Assembly (NCBI GenBank): GCA_041664345.1
Contig: JBAYKX010000002.1
Coordinates: 1 to 64,000, forward strand
Length of the DNA: 64,000 nucleotides
Direction: 5' to 3'
Origin: GWE2-40-63 sp041664345
GTDB taxonomy: Bacteria > Bacteroidota > Bacteroidia > Bacteroidales > SZUA-534
This document shows positions 35,263-43,837 of this stretch, piece after piece (positions within the stretch are counted from its first letter, which is position 1; each line of letters starts with the position of its first letter). The notes beneath the pieces were generated by a model, which searched no databases, was not told the DNA's origin, and saw only the letters and a list, made by a program, of their open reading frames with translations. The position numbers were made by a program, and so were the translations under genes.

Positions 35263-36000
35263 ATGACAAAGTATTTATTTATTGTAGGGGCATTTATTTT
35301 TATTAGTTGCCAGCAACCGCAAAAGACCTTTATCCTGATTTCGAAGGATTATAATTCCAACATTCAACAATGGCTTACAAAGGCAGACCCGAAAATTGAA
35401 ACACGCATATTTTATGACATTCCCAGCGATTCCATGGAATATTTTTTAACCATCGCCAATGGAATGGTATTGGGTGGAGGTGAAGATGTAAACCCATTGG
35501 TATATAACAAACCGGAGTACGATTCAATCTGCGAAGGATACGATAATTATCGCGACAGCATTGAGTTGTTGATGATTCATTTTGCCATGAAAAATAAAAC
35601 CCCCATTTTTGGGATTTGCCGTGGATTACAGATATTAAATGCAGGAAACGGAGGTACTTTGATTCCTGATATACCCACCTTTTACCCGCAAAGTCAATTG
35701 AACCATCGCATAAAAACGGAATATGCCCATGCATCCATTGCAACAAAAGATGGATGGTTAACCACTCATTTTAATGTTTCTGAATTTCAAGTCAACAGCC
35801 GACACCACCAATCCATTGATTCCATAGCACCGGGATTTAAAGTAGCGGCTCATGCTCCCGATGGGGTTATTGAATCCATTCAATGGACCGATTCCACCAC
35901 CCATCCTTTTGCTGTGGGTGTACAATGGCATCCTGAGGCATTAAATGATTCCCTTTCGATGCAAATAGCTAACTTATTTTTGCAAAAAGTAGCCAAATAG
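35263..36000 (+). CDS. Lipoprotein with class I glutamine amidotransferase fold (C26 family)
   Basis: 245 aa. Residues 1-16 form a lipoprotein signal with lipobox FISC (Cys16), so the enzyme is tethered outside the cytoplasm. The catalytic Cys119 lies in FGICRGLQILN and the His/Glu pair in VQWHPEA (His223, Glu225); a GGGEDVNP element near 71-78 is typical of the gamma-glutamyl-gamma-aminobutyrate hydrolase (PuuD-like) group. It probably cleaves a gamma-glutamyl amide bond; the substrate is not known. Export of this family as a lipoprotein is unusual compared with cytoplasmic PuuD. Confidence 0.85.
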   Translation: MTKYLFIVGAFIFISCQQPQKTFILISKDYNSNIQQWLTKADPKIETRIFYDIPSDSMEYFLTIANGMVLGGGEDVNPLVYNKPEYDSICEGYDNYRDSIELLMIHFAMKNKTPIFGICRGLQILNAGNGGTLIPDIPTFYPQSQLNHRIKTEYAHASIATKDGWLTTHFNVSEFQVNSRHHQSIDSIAPGFKVAAHAPDGVIESIQWTDSTTHPFAVGVQWHPEALNDSLSMQIANLFLQKVAK

Positions 36001-36301
36001 TTCATTTTTTGAGGAAAGATTCTAAAAAATAGTTACCGTTATACTCAATGATAGGCTGATTTCAATTCTGAAATGTTTGCCATATCTATTTTCGATAGTA
36101 TTGTAATTTACAGATTATCAGATATATAATGTTTTCACCTTGTATTTGGCTCCATTTTTTTATGACCCACATCATAATTTCAAGTGCATAACTTCACTCT
36201 TGTTTCCATTTACTATCATAAAACTTCGGTTAACCTGAACATGATTCTTGCGTTTCATTTGAGGTATTAAATTTTGTAATTCTTAATTAAATTTAAAATA
36301 A
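36001..36301. other. Gap before the YfiR-family gene
   Basis: I see no gene or repeat. A TTTG followed by TAAATTTTG within the last 45 bp may be part of the promoter, but spacing does not fit the consensus. Confidence 0.3.
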
Positions 36302-36820
36302 ATGAAAAAGTTAATTGTAATCCTTTTGGTTTTAACCGGTGTTGCAACAATGCAAACAAAGGCAAATGAAATAGCTAAGTACAAATCGTTGTTTACCCTA
36401 AATTTTATACGTTACATTGGTTGGCCCGATGAGTCAAAGCAAGGCGATTTTGTTATTGGGGTAATCCAAAACAAAGAATTAGCAGCAGAACTAAGAACTC
36501 AAACTGAAGGAAAAAAATTTGGTTTTCAAAATCTTGTAGTTAAAGAATTTGCTAGTGTTGAAGAAGTTAGCAATTGTCAAATTATTTATGTTTCTGAAAA
36601 AGTAAATTATGCTAAAAACGCAGGTTTATTAGAGCAAAAAGTTGGCAAAAACACATTAATCGTATCAGAGAATAGCAACGCAATCGCCAATGGTTCCATG
36701 ATTAATTTTGTGATAGTCAATGAAATGCTTAAATTTCAAGTGAGTCCAACTAATTTTCAGAATAAAGGGTTAACGGTGAGTAATTCCTTAATTTCGATGA
36801 AGAATGCCATTCGCATGTAA
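36302..36820 (+). CDS. YfiR family (DUF4154) periplasmic protein
   Basis: 172 aa with signal peptide (LIVILLVLTGVATMQTKA). The YfiR core begins KSLFTLNFIRYIGWPDES and includes FVIGVIQNKELAAEL, a CQIIYVSE strand and TLIVSENSNAIANGSMINFV. In Pseudomonas, YfiR is a periplasmic repressor of the diguanylate cyclase YfiN; in Bacteroidota it is often a stand-alone gene. No cyclase gene lies nearby, so the partner is unknown. A strong terminator follows. Confidence 0.85.
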   Translation: MKKLIVILLVLTGVATMQTKANEIAKYKSLFTLNFIRYIGWPDESKQGDFVIGVIQNKELAAELRTQTEGKKFGFQNLVVKEFASVEEVSNCQIIYVSEKVNYAKNAGLLEQKVGKNTLIVSENSNAIANGSMINFVIVNEMLKFQVSPTNFQNKGLTVSNSLISMKNAIRM

Positions 36821-36885
36821 TTTTGAAAATAGGAATCGACCGATTATAATTTGGTAAGAGATTTTACAATAATTAATTAAAAAGT

Positions 36886-36916
36886 AAAAAGGCGGGAGAA
36901 ATCCTGCTTTTTTATT
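36886..36916. terminator. Bidirectional terminator
   Basis: AAAAAGGCGGGA (36886-36897), GAAA loop, TCCTGCTTTTTT (36902-36913), with A run on one side and T run on the other. It lies between convergent YfiR and channel genes, and can end transcription both ways. Confidence 0.85.
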
Positions 36917-36931
36917 TTACAACAATCAACA

Positions 36932-38707
36932 CTATTCCTCGGAAAAATAAACCAACACTTTACGGTAAGCGGTATAAATTTTCGATTTGGATATGAAACC
37001 TTCATATTTTCCGTCTTTGAGAACTGGTAAGTTCCATGCCCCTGATTCTTCAAATTTATGCATCACCATTTCCATGGAATCGGTTAATATTACTACATCG
37101 GGAGGTGCAGTCATAAGTTCATAAATATAAGTGTCATCATACACATCTGGGTTAAACATAATATCGCGGATATCGTCCAACAAAACAATTCCCACCAGTT
37201 CATTATTTTCATTTATAACTGGAAAAATATTCCTTTTTGATTGACTAATAATGTGAACCAATTCCCGCAACGTCTGATCGGGATGAATTGTTATCAAATC
37301 GCGCTCAATTTCACGGTCGAGGCGCATTAGGGTAAGTGCAGCCCGGTCTTTGTTGTGAGTAATCAATTCACCGCGTCGTGCAAGCCGTTTGGTATAAATG
37401 GAATGGGGCTCAAAATACATAATGGTGATGTACGAAATGGTGGAGGCGATTATTAAAGGAATAAAAAGCCCGTAGCCACCTGTAATTTCAGCAATCAAAA
37501 ATATGGAAGTCATAGGGGCATGCATCACCCCCGACATAAAAGCCGCCATACCCACTAAAGCAAAATTGGCTTCATTTACGTGAATAAAACTGAATCGGTT
37601 AAGTATTATGGCTACCAAATAACCCAGTACTCCGCCCATGAAAAGTGAGGGGGCAAATACTCCTCCCACGCCACCGGACCCGGTAGTAAACGAGGTGGCA
37701 AAAGTTTTAAATACCAACAACAGCGATAAAAAGCCTACAATCACCCAAAAATTATCTTTCCATTCATAAAAATAACTGTGATACAACAAGGCATCGCCGT
37801 TTCCGGAAAGTATGGAATGGAGTGAAAGATATCCTTCGCCAAAGAGAGGGGGGAAGATGAATATAAGCAATCCTAAACCTAAGGTACCTATCAGAATTTT
37901 CAACCAACGTTTTTTAAAGGAATCGAACCAACTTTCCACATTCATGGTAGTGCGCGTAAAATATAGGCTCAATAATCCTGCCGAGAAACCTAGCACCAAA
38001 TACCAGGGCAGGTTATGAATAACAAAGGGAGCTTTAATTTCAAAGGCGAAAAGAGCAGCGCTTCTTCCCATAAAGAAAAAAGCAATCATAGTAGAAGTAG
38101 CTGCTGAAATGAGTAAAGGTATCACCGATGCCATGGTCAAATCAAGCATCAATACTTCGAGTGTGAATACTACTCCGGCAATGGGCGCTTTGAAAATTCC
38201 GGCAACAGCACCGGCGGCTCCACATCCAATAAGCAAAATTATTTGTTTGTGATTTAACCGGAACATCCGTGCCAAATTCGAACCAATGGCAGCTCCGGTC
38301 AGTGTTATGGGTGCTTCGGCTCCAACTGAACCTCCAAATCCTATGGTAAAGGTACTACCTACAATACTCGAAAAGGTGTTGTGGGGTTTTATGATGCCAT
38401 TCTTTTTTGATATGGAATACAATATCCGGCTTACTCCATGACTGATTTTATCTTTTATTGCATAAGTGACCCAAAGAACCGTGATAATGATTCCTATACC
38501 CGGTAAGGCCAAATACATATAGCTCTCAACCCCAATATCCATTTTACTCTCCAGAAAATGGTTGGTAATGTGAATAGCGTTTTTTAAGATTACTGCTGCC
38601 CAGCCCGTTAATATTCCAATGATAAGACTCAGAAAAAGAATAAGGTTTTTCTCTGAAACATGGTTTGTACGCCAAACAGTAATACGCTCAAAAATATTTT
38701 TCGTCAT
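36932..38707 (-). CDS. ClC-type chloride channel/antiporter with two CBS domains
   Basis: 591-aa membrane protein. ClC selectivity motifs are GSVGAEAP (gating Glu retained; the usual REGP is AEAP here) and GGVFAPSLFMGG. About 16-18 helices occupy residues 25-425. The cytoplasmic C-terminus carries two CBS domains (about 455-585), of which the first opens MRLDREIERDLITIHPDQTLREL. It exchanges chloride for protons or conducts chloride. CBS domains usually bind nucleotides and regulate gating. Monocistronic, divergent from the nitronate monooxygenase relic. Confidence 0.9.
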   Translation of the reverse strand: MTKNIFERITVWRTNHVSEKNLILFLSLIIGILTGWAAVILKNAIHITNHFLESKMDIGVESYMYLALPGIGIIITVLWVTYAIKDKISHGVSRILYSISKKNGIIKPHNTFSSIVGSTFTIGFGGSVGAEAPITLTGAAIGSNLARMFRLNHKQIILLIGCGAAGAVAGIFKAPIAGVVFTLEVLMLDLTMASVIPLLISAATSTMIAFFFMGRSAALFAFEIKAPFVIHNLPWYLVLGFSAGLLSLYFTRTTMNVESWFDSFKKRWLKILIGTLGLGLLIFIFPPLFGEGYLSLHSILSGNGDALLYHSYFYEWKDNFWVIVGFLSLLLVFKTFATSFTTGSGGVGGVFAPSLFMGGVLGYLVAIILNRFSFIHVNEANFALVGMAAFMSGVMHAPMTSIFLIAEITGGYGLFIPLIIASTISYITIMYFEPHSIYTKRLARRGELITHNKDRAALTLMRLDREIERDLITIHPDQTLRELVHIISQSKRNIFPVINENNELVGIVLLDDIRDIMFNPDVYDDTYIYELMTAPPDVVILTDSMEMVMHKFEESGAWNLPVLKDGKYEGFISKSKIYTAYRKVLVYFSEE

Positions 38708-38847
38708 TTCTTATCAGTATCTTTCGCAAGTTTAAAATGGAATATTCAATACAAAGAACTACAAATTTATTGTTTATATGTTTACAATCAATAGAACAAG
38801 ACGATAGTTATTATATTAATAAATTTTAGTTTTAAGTAAATAGAAAT

Positions 38848-39788
38848 ATGAAGAATAGAGTAACCGGATTATTTGGCATCAAATATCCCATCATTCAAGG
38901 CGGTATGGTTTGGTGCAGCGGCTGGAAATTGGCTTCGGCGGTAAGCAATGCCGGTGGCTTGGGTTTGCTGGGTGCGGGATCCATGCACCCCGAGGTATTG
39001 AAGGAACACCTTACAAAGCTTAAAACGGCCACCCAAAAACCGTATGGGGTTAACGTTCCGTTATTATATCCCGAAATGGATGAAATTATGGCGTTGATAA
39101 TTGCCGAAAAGGTACCGATAGTATTTACCAGCGCCGGCAATCCAGCTACCTGGACTAAAATTTTACAAGATGAAGGGATTGTTGTAGCACACGTAATAGC
39201 CAATACCAAATTTGCATTGAAATGCCAAGATGCTGGGGTAGATGCCATAGTTGCCGAAGGATTTGAAGCCGGCGGCCACAATGGGAGGGAAGAAACTACT
39301 ACCTTATGCTTAATTCCACAGATTAAGAAAGCGGTTCATCTTCCGATAGTTGCGGCAGGAGGAATTGGTTCAGGACAAGCCATGGCTGCTGTTTTTGCAT
39401 TGGGGGCTGAAGGGGTTCAAATTGGAAGCCGGTTTGCGGCATCTATGGAATCGTCGGCCATGAGGCATTTAAGCAAAAAATAGTGGAGGCCCAAGAAGGC
39501 GATACCAAACTGACTCTGAAAAAACTGGTACCGGTTCGCCTACTCGATAATCCTTTTTATCAACAGGTGCTGCACTACGAAACCCAAGGGGCCTCGCCCG
39601 ACGACTTTAAGAACCTGTTGGGAAAAGGCCGGGCAAAAAAAGGGATGTTCGAGGGCGATATAAAAGACGGGGAACTCGAAATTGGTCAGGTTTCGGCCTT
39701 AATTGATACCATTAAACCCGTTCATGAAATAATGGACGAGCTGATTTCCGGGTTTAATGCCACCGTGGAAAATTTAAGAAGGATATAA
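38848..39788 (+). pseudogene. Frameshifted nitronate monooxygenase
   Basis: FMN-dependent TIM-barrel enzyme of the 2-nitropropane dioxygenase family. The first frame (38848-39483) reads normally from FGIKYPIIQGGMVWCSG through AEGFEAGGHNGREE and AAGGIGSGQAMAAVFALGAE to GSRFAASMESSA, then gives MRHLSKK and stops. A single missing C near 39458 (GCC ATG for GCC CAT G) explains this: restoring it yields SSAHEAFKQKIVEAQEGDTK, joining the second frame (39483-39788), which completes the C-terminus. It may be a true recent mutation or an assembly error. Together the parts give about 314 aa, the family length. Confidence 0.88.
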
Positions 39789-39835
39789 GATTACTGTGTT
39801 AAATTGATAAATTGATAGATTGTTTCAGGGTATTT

Positions 39836-39958
39836 AACTTGCCACCTTTCTACCTATTTACCATTCCACCATTCCAGTTCTTCAGCTTTCCTATTATCTT
39901 ACCCGCTAGTAATCTCGCAGCAGGCGCTGCAAGTTCCATCTTGTTACCTTGCTACCTT
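39836..39958. repeat. Degenerate octamer-period runs
   Basis: Units such as CTTGCCAC, CTTTCTAC and CTTGTTAC with 8-bp spacing, ending just before the relic permease stop at 39962. The hairpin CAGCAGGCGCTGC lies in the middle. Confidence 0.55.
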
Positions 39959-39961
39959 TTT

Positions 39962-40006
39962 TTACTCGTATCTCAATGCTACAATCCATGAGGTTTCGGT
40001 ATTTCG
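39962..40006 (-). pseudogene. In-frame second copy of a permease C-terminus
   Basis: Directly after the stop codon of the 40007 permease and in the same frame, the minus strand reads RNTETSWIVALRYE-stop. The true end of the permease is RNPVESLRYE-stop. The relic repeats the end of the family with a small insert after RN, so an additional permease 3' end was joined here. Confidence 0.75.
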
Positions 40007-42358
40007 TTACTCATACCTGAGTGACTCAACTGGATTCCTCGTAGCTGCCCTCCAACTCTGCCAGCTTACCGTTAACAGAGCAATGCCCAAGGCTATTATC
40101 CCCGAAAGGGCAAATATCCACCAACTAATTGATATTTTGTAGGCAAAATTTTCTAGCCATTTACTCATGGCATAATAGGTTATCGGGCTTGCAACTAAAA
40201 AAGCAACTACTACCCATTTTGCAAAGTCTTTGTTGAGCATGGTCATTATTTCAGACACTTTTGCCCCATTTACTTTACGAATGCCAATTTCTTTTACTTT
40301 GCTATTCAACAATAGGAAGGTAATTCCAATCAATCCCAATATGGAGATAAGAATAGAAATGCAGGTAAAAATGAGCAAAATGAGAATTGTTTGTTGTATG
40401 TCGGAATACAAACTCTCGAATTTAGCATCCATGAATGAAAAGTTAAATGGGGTTCCGGGCATTGTTTTCTCCCATTTGTCGCTTATTTGATTCAATGTTT
40501 GTTGGGTTTCACCAGCGGCAAGTGCTATGGATAGGGAATAAAATTCTTTAGCCCCTTCTTTTGAAATAATCAGTGGAGGAATTTTGGAATAAATTAACCC
40601 TACATTAAAATCTTTTACCACACCAATTATTTCGTGGTTTCCTTCCCTAAACAATGTTTTGCCGATGGCACTTTCCCAATTCATCTGCTTTACCAATGTT
40701 TCGTTCACAATAAATTCTTTGGTGTCGGAATTTTGCCCTTCACTAAAATTACGCCCTTCAAGTAGTTTCAATTGAAAGGTATTAAAAAAGTTATCGTCAA
40801 CATAAAGGGCATTGAATAGTTGCCATTGTTCCGAACCTTCGGGCCGATAGCCATTCATGGTGGTTTCTAATCCCGGAATACCGTAACTAGCGGAAACATT
40901 CACCACTCCGGGTATTTTTTTAATTTCATTAATGAGCATTTTCTGTTTCGCCCCAATGGAACCGTGCGAAACATTAATTATATTTTGGGTGGCAAAACCC
41001 AAATCTTTGTGTAAAGCATAGTTTAATTGCTGATAAACTATTATAATGGATGATATGAGTATGATGGAGATGCAAAATTGAAAAGCAGAAACATAAACTA
41101 GTTTTTTGCTCCTAAATGGAGATGAAATACTGTTAATAATTGAATAACCGGCAATTTTCCGTTTGTAAATATGGTATTGAATAAGGCTCGTAATAACACT
41201 TAGAACTAAAATAAAAAGGACTAAATAGGGCAAGGCCTTGGTTAATTGGAATGTGATAAAATCGGTTCCAAACAATTGATTGATTGTTGGTTTTAAAGCC
41301 ATAAGAAGCACATACGAAGCAATTCCGGCCAAATAAAAAAGAAGGAACGATTCAGCAAATAACTGTTTTGCAACGCCTAATTTTCCAAACCCTAAATAGT
41401 TTTTAATGCTAAATTCCTTTAACCGGAGCGAAATGGTGCCATTGGAAATGAAAAGGTAATTAATAAGCGCTACCCCTAAAACCAAAAATCCGATAACGAA
41501 TAAAATCAGTACACTATTCGCTTCTTTTTTACCAAAGTTATCCCAATCAACTTTTGAAAACAGGTGGATGTTGGTTAGAGGTTCCAGATAAAATTCAGTA
41601 AAAAAGCCGCTACCATCATTTTTTTTGTTCACCTTATCCCACAAGAAAGCTGGTAATTTGGCTTCTACTTCCGTTTTTAATCCGGCATTTCTAAGCTTAA
41701 CAAATGTAGTAGCTTCCATGCCACCATTCCATCCGATATATGTACCTGAGGCTTGTAACTTTATATCCAAGGGGAAAATCACCTCAAACTGTATGTGCGA
41801 ATTCAACGGGACATTATTTACAATTCCTGTTACCGTGAAACTACTTGTATCGTACTTTACAGTGGCCCCTATTGCATTCTGATTTCCAAACAACCGTTCA
41901 GCTATTCTTTTTGTGAGTACAATACTGTTCTTGTCGGCCAGCAGTATATTGGGATTGCCCTGTAAAACATCGAATGAAAAGAACCTAAAAAAATTACTGT
42001 CGGCATAAACCACTTTCTGAATGGTAATGGCTTTATCATCTTTCTTTAAAAAGTTCTCGTTCCAGCCAATGGTTAGCCTGACTTGATCTTCAATTTCGGC
42101 AAATTCATTTTTTAATGCCGGGCCATAAGGAACCCGAATGGATGGGTTGATTTCCTTGTTTTGAGGATTGGTTGAAATCTCATTAACCCGGAATATCCGT
42201 TCCTTATTGGCATGAAATTTATCAAACGATAATTCGAAACTAACATAAAGGAGTATCACCGCAGAACACGATAATCCAAGGATTAATCCAACCAAATTAA
42301 CCGTTGTATATAACCGGAACTTGGTAAAGTTTTTAATGGCTGATTTAATTAAATTCAT
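40007..42358 (-). CDS. FtsX/MacB-type ABC permease 1
   Basis: 783-aa permease with two repeated halves. Helix 1 is at about 17-40 (VNLVGLILGLSCSAVILLYV), followed by a MacB-like periplasmic domain (FDKFHANKERIFRV) and a three-helix FtsX block near 280-410. The second half has a helix near 425, a periplasmic domain and a final FtsX block with the cytoplasmic loop KEIGIRKVNGAKVSEI. It ends NPVESLRYE. Probably exports peptides, lipids or toxins, or senses them, with an ATPase supplied in trans: none is adjacent. The first FtsX loop is diverged (RLKEFSIKNYLGFGKLGVAK). Confidence 0.87.
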   Translation of the reverse strand: MNLIKSAIKNFTKFRLYTTVNLVGLILGLSCSAVILLYVSFELSFDKFHANKERIFRVNEISTNPQNKEINPSIRVPYGPALKNEFAEIEDQVRLTIGWNENFLKKDDKAITIQKVVYADSNFFRFFSFDVLQGNPNILLADKNSIVLTKRIAERLFGNQNAIGATVKYDTSSFTVTGIVNNVPLNSHIQFEVIFPLDIKLQASGTYIGWNGGMEATTFVKLRNAGLKTEVEAKLPAFLWDKVNKKNDGSGFFTEFYLEPLTNIHLFSKVDWDNFGKKEANSVLILFVIGFLVLGVALINYLFISNGTISLRLKEFSIKNYLGFGKLGVAKQLFAESFLLFYLAGIASYVLLMALKPTINQLFGTDFITFQLTKALPYLVLFILVLSVITSLIQYHIYKRKIAGYSIINSISSPFRSKKLVYVSAFQFCISIILISSIIIVYQQLNYALHKDLGFATQNIINVSHGSIGAKQKMLINEIKKIPGVVNVSASYGIPGLETTMNGYRPEGSEQWQLFNALYVDDNFFNTFQLKLLEGRNFSEGQNSDTKEFIVNETLVKQMNWESAIGKTLFREGNHEIIGVVKDFNVGLIYSKIPPLIISKEGAKEFYSLSIALAAGETQQTLNQISDKWEKTMPGTPFNFSFMDAKFESLYSDIQQTILILLIFTCISILISILGLIGITFLLLNSKVKEIGIRKVNGAKVSEIMTMLNKDFAKWVVVAFLVASPITYYAMSKWLENFAYKISISWWIFALSGIIALGIALLTVSWQSWRAATRNPVESLRYE

Positions 42359-42372
42359 AATTCTTGTTTTAA

Positions 42373-42430
42373 TGGGTTACAGGGTTTCAGGGTTACAAGG
42401 GTTCAGGGTTTGTTTTTTACCTTGCTACCC
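42373..42430. repeat. Octamer arrays in inverted orientation
   Basis: GGGTTACAGGGTTTCAGGG on one side and TACCTTGCTACCC on the other: two arms of the same 8-bp family in opposite directions. They can form an imperfect hairpin just upstream of the permease 1 start. Confidence 0.7.
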
Positions 42431-42488
42431 AGTTGTTTCATATTTATTACTAATTTACCATGAAATATTAAAATAGAATTTTAAAATA

Positions 42489-42518
42489 TCATGGATAAAA
42501 TATTATATTTGTCCATGA
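42489..42518 (+). promoter_or_regulatory. Promoter with overlapping dyad before the AAA ATPase gene
   Basis: TATATTTG (42504-42511) fits the -7 box TAnnTTTG. The inverted pair TCATGGA (42489-42495) / TCCATGA (42512-42518) brackets it, which is a plausible operator position. The ATG is at 42558. No known regulator is assigned. Confidence 0.45.
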
Positions 42519-42557
42519 AATATTTAAAACATAGATTCTAAATTATTGCATTATAAG

Positions 42558-43721
42558 ATGATTATCAGAAGAATATTGGCTGAAATTCGTGAATCACTCA
42601 CTTTTTTTCTTGTTGTAGCCTTGGTTGGCCCCCGACAGGTTGGGAAAACCACTTTGGCAAAATTGATCATGTCCGATTCAACGAAGCCTGCCATTTACCT
42701 TGATCTGGAAAAACAATCTGATTTGTTTAAGCTGAACAATGCCGAATTGTTCTTGTCGCAACATACCGAAAACCTGATAGTAATTGACGAAGTTCAGAAC
42801 AAAAAAGAGCTTTTCCCCCTTTTGCGTGCCTTGGTTGATCAAAATCGGATACCTGCAAGATTCTTGCTGCTTGGCTCGGCATCACCCGAATTGATTAGGC
42901 ATTCATCTGAATCTTTGGCAGGAAGAATTGCCTATCACCAGTTGCATCCCTTTGATATTAGTGAAATACCAGATACCATTTCACAAACTGATTTATGGAT
43001 AAAAGGCGGTTTCCCGAATATGCTTTTTTCAGGAAAAGACGAATTGGGGCAACGTTGGATGGAAAATTTTATCAGCACTTATTTAAACCGCGATTTGTTG
43101 CAGCTGGGATTGAGTGCCTCACCAAAAGTTATCCGAAATTTGTGGACCATGATGGCTCATTTAAACGGACAATTGCTTAATGCAACTACTATCGGTAATT
43201 CGCTTGGGGTTACCACACCAACGGTTAAGCGTTACATTGATTTTTTGGAAGAAGCATACTTATTGAAAAGCTTACATCCGTTTCATTGGAATATCTCGAA
43301 ACGCTTGGTGAAAACGCCCAAAATCTACCTTACCGATACCGGAATTTTGCATTATTTAGTTAGTGTATCCAATTTCACCAATTTGTCGGGGAACCCAATT
43401 ATAGGTAGTTCTTGGGAATCGTTTGTTTTCAATCAGGTATCAGCCTTAAAGTTGAATGCAGTCGATACTTACTTTTACCGCACCCATCAGGGAACCGAAG
43501 TTGATTTGGTGTTTACACGTGGACTAACAGTGGTGGCAACTGCCGAGATTAAATATTCCAACTCGCCACAACTGACCAAAGGTAATTTTCAGGCCTTCGA
43601 CGATTTAAAAGCACCTATGAACTATGTCATCACGCCATCTTCTGACGATTATCTATTCAAAGAACGTATCAGGATTTGCTCCCTGAAAGCATTTATTATT
43701 AATTATTTGCCATCTTTATAG
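42558..43721 (+). CDS. AAA-type ATPase with DUF4143
   Basis: 387 aa from ATG 42558 (a TTG at 42546 would add four residues). The N-terminal P-loop ATPase has Walker A GPRQVGKTTL and Walker B NLIVIDEVQN, then a sensor element (FLLLGSASPEL). The C-terminal DUF4143 contains TVKRYIDFLEEAYLLKSLHPF and a PD-(D/E)xK-like YRTHQGTEVDLVFTRG followed by AEIKYS. Such proteins are common, patchily distributed accessory genes of unclear function, perhaps defence- or toxin-related. It is the only plus-strand gene in the permease array and lies between permeases 1 and 2. Confidence 0.88.
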   Translation: MIIRRILAEIRESLTFFLVVALVGPRQVGKTTLAKLIMSDSTKPAIYLDLEKQSDLFKLNNAELFLSQHTENLIVIDEVQNKKELFPLLRALVDQNRIPARFLLLGSASPELIRHSSESLAGRIAYHQLHPFDISEIPDTISQTDLWIKGGFPNMLFSGKDELGQRWMENFISTYLNRDLLQLGLSASPKVIRNLWTMMAHLNGQLLNATTIGNSLGVTTPTVKRYIDFLEEAYLLKSLHPFHWNISKRLVKTPKIYLTDTGILHYLVSVSNFTNLSGNPIIGSSWESFVFNQVSALKLNAVDTYFYRTHQGTEVDLVFTRGLTVVATAEIKYSNSPQLTKGNFQAFDDLKAPMNYVITPSSDDYLFKERIRICSLKAFIINYLPSL

Positions 43722-43737
43722 TAGGGCTTATCAACTT

Positions 43738-43835
43738 GTCTCGAACTTTGATTAAGCATGATTATTTGATGGACTTTGATTTTTCGGCTAAAAAATCATT
43801 GTAATCAGTTAATCACAAAAATCATAGTTCAAGAC
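43738..43835. mobile_element. MITE-like derivative 1 of the GxxExxY element
   Basis: 98 bp. Left end GTCTCGAACTTTGATTAAGC; the right end, read on the minus strand, is GTCTTGAACTATGATT. Imperfect inverted termini without a gene. The right end stops two bases before the stop codon of permease 2. Confidence 0.7.
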
Positions 43836-43837
43836 TT

